A DNA stretch of 64,000 nucleotides from Mytilisepta virgata (lineage: Eukaryota; Mollusca; Bivalvia; Mytilida; Mytilidae), in NCBI GenBank assembly GCA_028015205.1, contig JAPWFG010000015.1, positions 4,898,001 through 4,962,000 of the forward strand, written 5' to 3'. Numbering within the stretch: the stretch's first letter is position 1; each line of letters begins with the position of its first letter. The translations under genes were made by a program, and so were the position numbers. Under the pieces are notes generated by a model. That model saw only the letters and a program-made list of their open reading frames with translations. It ran no database searches and had not been told where the DNA came from. Of this stretch, positions 59,502-64,000 are shown piece by piece.

Positions 59502-59583
59502 GGTAGCGTGGCCGAGCGGTCTAAGGCGCTGGTTTAAGGCACCAGTCTCTTCGGAGGCGTGGGTTCGAATCCCACCGCTGCCA
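59502..59583 (+). tRNA. tRNA-Leu(AAG)
   Basis: Majority sequence; last complete gene of the array; T5 terminator downstream. Confidence 0.96.
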
Positions 59584-60104
59584 GGTATTTTTGCAAGTTG
59601 TTTTGGTAATTGAAATCTTGGTTCACAAAAGATCAAATAGCAATAAAAACTACAAAATACCATTGTTTTTTTTCTTCCAAAATTGAACCTAAGAAAAATG
59701 CACATATGAAATCTTGATACAAAGAAGATAATGATGTTCTACATAAGGCTGCAATCAAGTGTATATCTGCATATCAATTTCACTATGTGCAATTGTTATA
59801 TAATTATGTTAATCGCTATATATAACATTCCGTGAAGTAATCGTAATGCGCTTCATTTCATACCTCCTGAATGATACCAAATAAATATTCCTCTACATAT
59901 ATATATGTCAAACACGTTTGAAAACTTTGGTTTTGCCTTTTCCATTCAATCCAAGGTAATTTCAAAAGTTTTTGCAAAAGTGGTTTTGCTATTATATTCA
60001 TATTTTAATATAAAAGAAAATGATAAAAATATTACGTTAGAAGAAAAAATCCTGCAAAAAGTACATGCAGTTGCGTAATATGAAGTAAATAATGCCTTTA
60101 AGTG

Positions 60105-60360
60105 GCATAATCCTGGTTTAGTCCCACCTGGGATTAAACTTTTTGAAAACTCCGATTATTCGTGAAATTATATATAATAGCGTAATGTATTAAAAGTGTC
60201 TTATATATATAATCCTGTTTTAGTCCCACCCTCAATGTTATTTCACTTGTTTTTCCATAGGGGTGGGACTAAAACAGCATTATATATAATAGTGTAATGT
60301 ATTAAAAATGTTTTATATATAATATACTTTTAATACATAATATCATTATTGATAAATGTT
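60105..60360. repeat. Foldback region at the array edge
   Basis: CTGTTTTAGTCCCACCC (60215-60231) is the perfect inverse of 60261-60277, a 17-bp stem with a 29-nt loop. A related GGTTTAGTCCCACCTGGGAT lies at 60114. The AT-rich flank ATAGTGTAATGTATTAAAA occurs on both sides. Likely a MITE remnant; no coding content. Confidence 0.65.
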
Positions 60361-60490
60361 ATCTTGTTATCCTTTCCTACTGCTCTAGAACACGATCTTA
60401 AAGGGTTTTCTTTTGGGGATAAAGCCATAGCAAAAAGGGGCATGGAATGTTTTGGGGTAAACGCAAAAAGAAACTATGAAAATAACAATT

Positions 60491-60777
60491 GACCTTGACC
60501 TTTGACCTTCATGATTCAATAATTCTATACATAGAAAGTCATTGGCCTCGACCTTCATGGTTCAATAATTCCCTGTACAGACCGCGAAAGAAACTATCAA
60601 AATAACCATTGACCTTGACCTTTGACCTTCATGATTCAATAATTCTATACATAGAAAGTCATTGGCCTCGACCTTCATGGTTCAATAATTCCCTGTACAG
60701 ACCGCGAAAGAAACTATCAAAATAACCATTGACCTTGACCTTTGACCTTCATGATTCAATAATTCCATACATAGAAA
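60491..60777 (+). repeat. 120-bp tandem repeat, about 2.4 copies
   Basis: The unit begins GACCTTGACCTTTGACCTTC and contains ATTCAATAATTC twice and GACCGCGAAAGAAACTATC. Starts at 60491, 60611 and 60731 (last copy partial). The first two copies are nearly identical. Confidence 0.88.
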
Positions 60778-60839
60778 GAAATAGTAAGTCTGATAAGATT
60801 TTATTTACGCAAAAGAAAAGAAAAAAGTACATTTGGTCT

Positions 60840-61140
60840 TGAACTTTTCAATTCCTGCAAGGTCAAGGTCAAAGTTCAAACATGTGGTCAAAATGTCTTT
60901 AGTGAAGAGGGTCAAAGATTTGACCTTCAACGTTTCAACCAATGTAAGGTCAATGTCAATGTCAAAATTCAAACATTAGGTCAAAATGTATTTAGTTACA
61001 TTACGTTCTGAGAGGTTCAAAGGTTTGAACTTCAACTTTTCAAATCCTGCAAGGTCAAGGTCAAAATGTCTTTAGTGAAGAGGGTCAAAGGTTTGACCTT
61101 CAACCTTTCAACTCGTGTAAGGTCAAGGTCAGGTCAAAAT
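60840..61140 (+). repeat. GGTCAA-rich degenerate repeats
   Basis: Repeated AAGGTCAAGGTCAA and GGTCAAAATGTCTTTAGTGAAGAG stretches with a period of roughly 120 bp but poor conservation. Same flavour as the GACCTTGACC repeat in the opposite sense. No gene. Confidence 0.6.
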
Positions 61141-61154
61141 GCATTAAGTTACAT

Positions 61155-61199
61155 TACCCTAACCCTAACCCTAACCCTAACTCTAACCCTAACCCTAAA
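61155..61199 (-). repeat. Interstitial telomeric repeat (TTAGGG)n
   Basis: About 7.5 units of CCCTAA on the plus strand with a single CTCTAA variant. TTAGGG is the usual metazoan, including molluscan, telomere unit. It lies between GGTCAA repeats and the satellite, not at a chromosome end as far as the window shows. From 61200 to about 61490 I see only AT-rich, GGTCAA-containing sequence. Confidence 0.88.
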
Positions 61200-61496
61200 C
61201 TGTTAATCTATTGTTAAGAGGTCAAGGGCACATATAATAACAAGTTATTTATTGTTATGTCCTTGACATTTGTTGAATTAAAGGTCAAAATCAGTTTAAA
61301 CGTATCGAAATTAGGTCAAAATGTTAAATCTGTTGTTAAGAGATTCAGGAATAAGATCATCTGAGATCGGTCAAGGTTACATACATAATGATCGGTTAGA
61401 GGTCAAGGAAAAATGATACCTTCACAAACGATCTATTTTTCTACTGAAAGGTAGACGGAATAAATCTTATTGTTAGATTTTACATTTTTTTTTTGG

Positions 61497-64000
61497 CATA
61501 ACGGGCATTTAAGTAAGTCACGATAGGTCATGGTTGGTTCCCATGATATCATATAGTGTGTGATTGAAGTAGGGCACTATAGGTCATGGTTGGTTCCCAT
61601 GATATCATATAGTGGGATTGAAGTAGGACACTATAAATCATATTTGGTCCCCATGGTATCTTTCTGTAGTTTGTAAATTAATCATTTACGGAATAAACGG
61701 CAATCCAAGAATACGATTTATTCCGTCTTCCTATAATTTTAAAGTTAATCCGTCACGGAATAAATTGCAATTATGAATTTGAAGTAAAAGGTAGACGGAA
61801 TAAATCTTATTGTTATATTTTATATTTTTCATTTGCACAACAGGCATTTAAGTAAGACACTATAGGTCAAAGTTGGTTCCCATGATATCATATAGTGTGA
61901 TTGAAGTAGGACACTATAGGTCAAAGTTGGTTCCTATGATATTATACAGTGGGATTGAAGTAGGACACTATAGGTCATGGTTGGTTCCCATGATATCACA
62001 TAGTGGGATTGAAGTAGGGCACTATAGGTCATGGTTGGTTCCCATGATATCATATAGTGGGATTGAAGTAGGACACTCTGGTCATGGTTTGTTCCCATGA
62101 TATCATATAGTGGGATTGAAGTAGGACACTCTGGGTCATGGTTGGTTCCCATGATATCACATAGTGTGATTGAAGTAGGACACTATAGGTCATGGTTGGT
62201 TCCAATGGTATCTTTCTGTAGTTTGTAAATTAATCATTTACGGAATAAACGGCAATCCAAGAATACGATTTATTCCGTCTTCCTATAATTTCTAAGTTAA
62301 TCCGTTACGGAATAAATTGCAATTATGAATTTGCAGTAAAAGGTAGACTGAATAAATCTTATTGTTAGATTTTATATTTTTCTTTTGCACAACAGGCATT
62401 TAAGTAAGACACTACAGGTCAACGTTGGTTCATATGATATTATACGGTGGGATTGAAGTAGGACACTATAGGTCATGGTTGGTTCCCATGATATCACATA
62501 GTGGGATTGAAGTAAGACCCTATAGGTCATGTTGGTTCCCATGATATCACATAGTGGGATTAATTAGGACACTATAGGTCATGGTTGGTTCCCCTGATCT
62601 CTTTCTGTAGTTTGTAAGTTAATCATTTGCGGAATAAATGACACTCCAAGAATACGAATTATTCCGTCTTCCTTTAATTTCTTATTTAATCCTTTACGGA
62701 ATAATGAATTTGAAGTAAGACTATATAGTTTATGTTTGGTTCCCATCATATCATATTGTGGGATTTAAGTAAGACAATATATGTCATGGTTGGTTCACAT
62801 GATATCATATAGTGGGATGAATTAGGACACGATAGATCATGGTTAGTTCCCATGATATTATACAGTTGGATTGAAGTAGGACACTATAGGTCATGGTTGG
62901 TTCCCATGATATCTTTTTGTAGTTTGTAATTAATAATTTACGGAATAAACAGCAATCAAGAATACGATTTATTCCGTCTTCCTATAATTTCTAAGTTAAT
63001 CCGTTACGGAATAAATTGCAATTATGAATTTGCAGTAAAAGGTAGACGGAATAAATCTTATTGTTAGATTTTATATTTTTCATTTGCACAACAGGCATTT
63101 AAGTAAGACACTATAGGTCAAAGTTGGTTCCCATGATATCATATAGTGTGATTGAAGTAGGACACTATAGGTCATGGTTGGTTCCCATGATATCTGTCTG
63201 TAGTTTGTAAATTAATCATTTACGGGATAAACGGCAATCCAAGAATACGATTTATTCCGTCTTCCTATAATTTCTAAGTTAATCCGTTACGGAATAAATT
63301 GCAATTATGAATTTGCAGTAAAAGGTAGACAGAATAAATCTTATTGTTAGATTTTATATTTTTCATTTGCACAACAGGCATTTAAGTAAGACACTATAGG
63401 TCAAAGTTGGTTCCCATGATATCATATAGTGTGGTTGACGTAGGACACTATAGGTCATGGTTGGTCCCATGATATCATATAGTGGGATTGAAGTAGGGCA
63501 CTATAGGTCATACTTGTTTCCCAGGATGTCTTTTTGTAGTTTGTAAATTAATTATTTACGGGATAAATGGCAATCCAATAATATGATTTATTCCGTCATC
63601 CTTTAATTTCTTATTTAATCCTTTACGGAATAAATTGCAATTATGAATTTGAAGTAAGATGATATAGTTTATGTTTGGTTCCCATGATATCATAAGGTGG
63701 GATTTAAGTAAGACACTATAGGTCACGTTTAGTTCACATGATATCAAATAGTATGATTGAATTAGGACACTATATGTCATGTTTGGTTTCCTTGGTATCA
63801 CATAGTGGGATTGAAGTATGACAATATAGGTCATGGTTTGTTCCAATTATATCATATAGTGGGATTGAAGTAGGATCTAAGAATACTATTTATTCCGTCT
63901 TCCTATAATTTCTAAGTTAATCCTTTACGGAATAAGTTGGTTCCCATGATATCATATAGTCGGATTGAATTAGGACACTATAGGTCATGGTTGGTTCCCA
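61497..64000 (+). repeat. Composite satellite running off the right edge
   Basis: A monomer of about 50 bp (GGTCATGGTTGGTTCCCATG, then ATATCATATAGTGGGATTGAAGTAGGACACTATA) occurs in runs of one to six. The runs alternate with a longer block of up to 200 bp that contains TTTACGGAATAAACGGCAAT, GATTTATTCCGTCTTCC and CACAACAGGCATTTAAGTAAG. Blocks start near 61670, 62215, 62605, 62925, 63195, 63530 and 63870. GACGGAATAAA and its inverse TTTATTCCGTC recur within the block, so it can form local hairpins. Short reading frames here merely reflect the repeat. Confidence 0.88.

Larger units (their letters stand above)
58529..60104 (+). repeat. tRNA-Leu array, last block
   Basis: Two intact tRNA genes 701 bp apart, and a final spacer that breaks off at CTTTAAGTG, about 110 bp before the next tRNA would start. 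The last spacer lacks the ATAAACATTATAAATACATTCAAATATTACACAGAT piece. This is the right edge of the array within the window. Confidence 0.92.

Noticed and set aside
60491..60777. CRISPR-like array
   Set aside because: The whole 120-bp unit is repeated without unique spacers, and the DNA is animal.
60840..61140. AGGTCA direct repeats as nuclear-receptor binding sites
   Set aside because: The motif is part of a longer degenerate tandem repeat and no gene lies nearby.
61873..62152. Short repetitive proteins on both strands in the satellite
   Set aside because: They arise from a tandem monomer whose length happens to keep a frame open, and both strands are open alike.

Overview
The window is animal nuclear DNA. 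It is AT-rich and intron-containing, packed with nested transposons, and carries a eukaryotic-type leucine tRNA gene repeated many times. Several dispersed repeats (a block with a hairpin near 3054-3084, and a repeat seen near 53060 and 56990) look like ones I associate with marine bivalves, especially mussels (Mytilus). That identification is from memory and unsearched. No ordinary single-copy host gene can be supported.

The backbone, from the start to about 60104, is a tandem array with a unit of about 700 bp. Each unit holds one 82-nt tRNA-Leu(AAG) gene plus an AT-rich spacer. Nineteen full-length copies are present. Twelve match the majority sequence and seven carry substitutions. Nine further copies are split into 5' or 3' parts by retrotransposons.

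The central observation is a group of APE-type non-LTR retrotransposons, which I place near the L1/Tx1 group. They have inserted repeatedly at exactly the same base of the tRNA gene, between nt 23 and 24 at the 3' side of the D loop. Six insertions are visible: E0 (1-339), T1 (13633-15097), T2 (a duplicate of T1, 15973-17437), E1 (20728-29108), E2 (31254-37264) and E3 (37979-44963). E1, E2 and E3 are full length with ORF1 (CCHC zinc-knuckle protein) and ORF2 (APE endonuclease, reverse transcriptase, C-terminal CCHC). They fall into at least three diverged lineages. E1 is broken by a stop codon and a nested 5'-truncated Jockey/CR1-type LINE. E2 has a frameshift and a lost endonuclease residue. 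E3 is interrupted only by a MULE-type DNA transposon with an 8-bp target duplication.

The spacers are also hit by DNA transposons. Elements A (718-5430) and B (48153-58528) share a CCCAGCA-type terminal inverted repeat and 2-bp target duplications, and appear to carry related spliced gene pieces. Two more are non-autonomous, at 7259-8866 and 17875-19750. Element B contains a seven-exon gene and a Penelope-like retroelement without a GIY-YIG domain (50262-52614).

After 60104 the array stops. It is followed by a foldback, a 120-bp tandem repeat, GGTCAA-rich repeats, a short interstitial (TTAGGG)n tract, and a composite satellite that runs to the window end.
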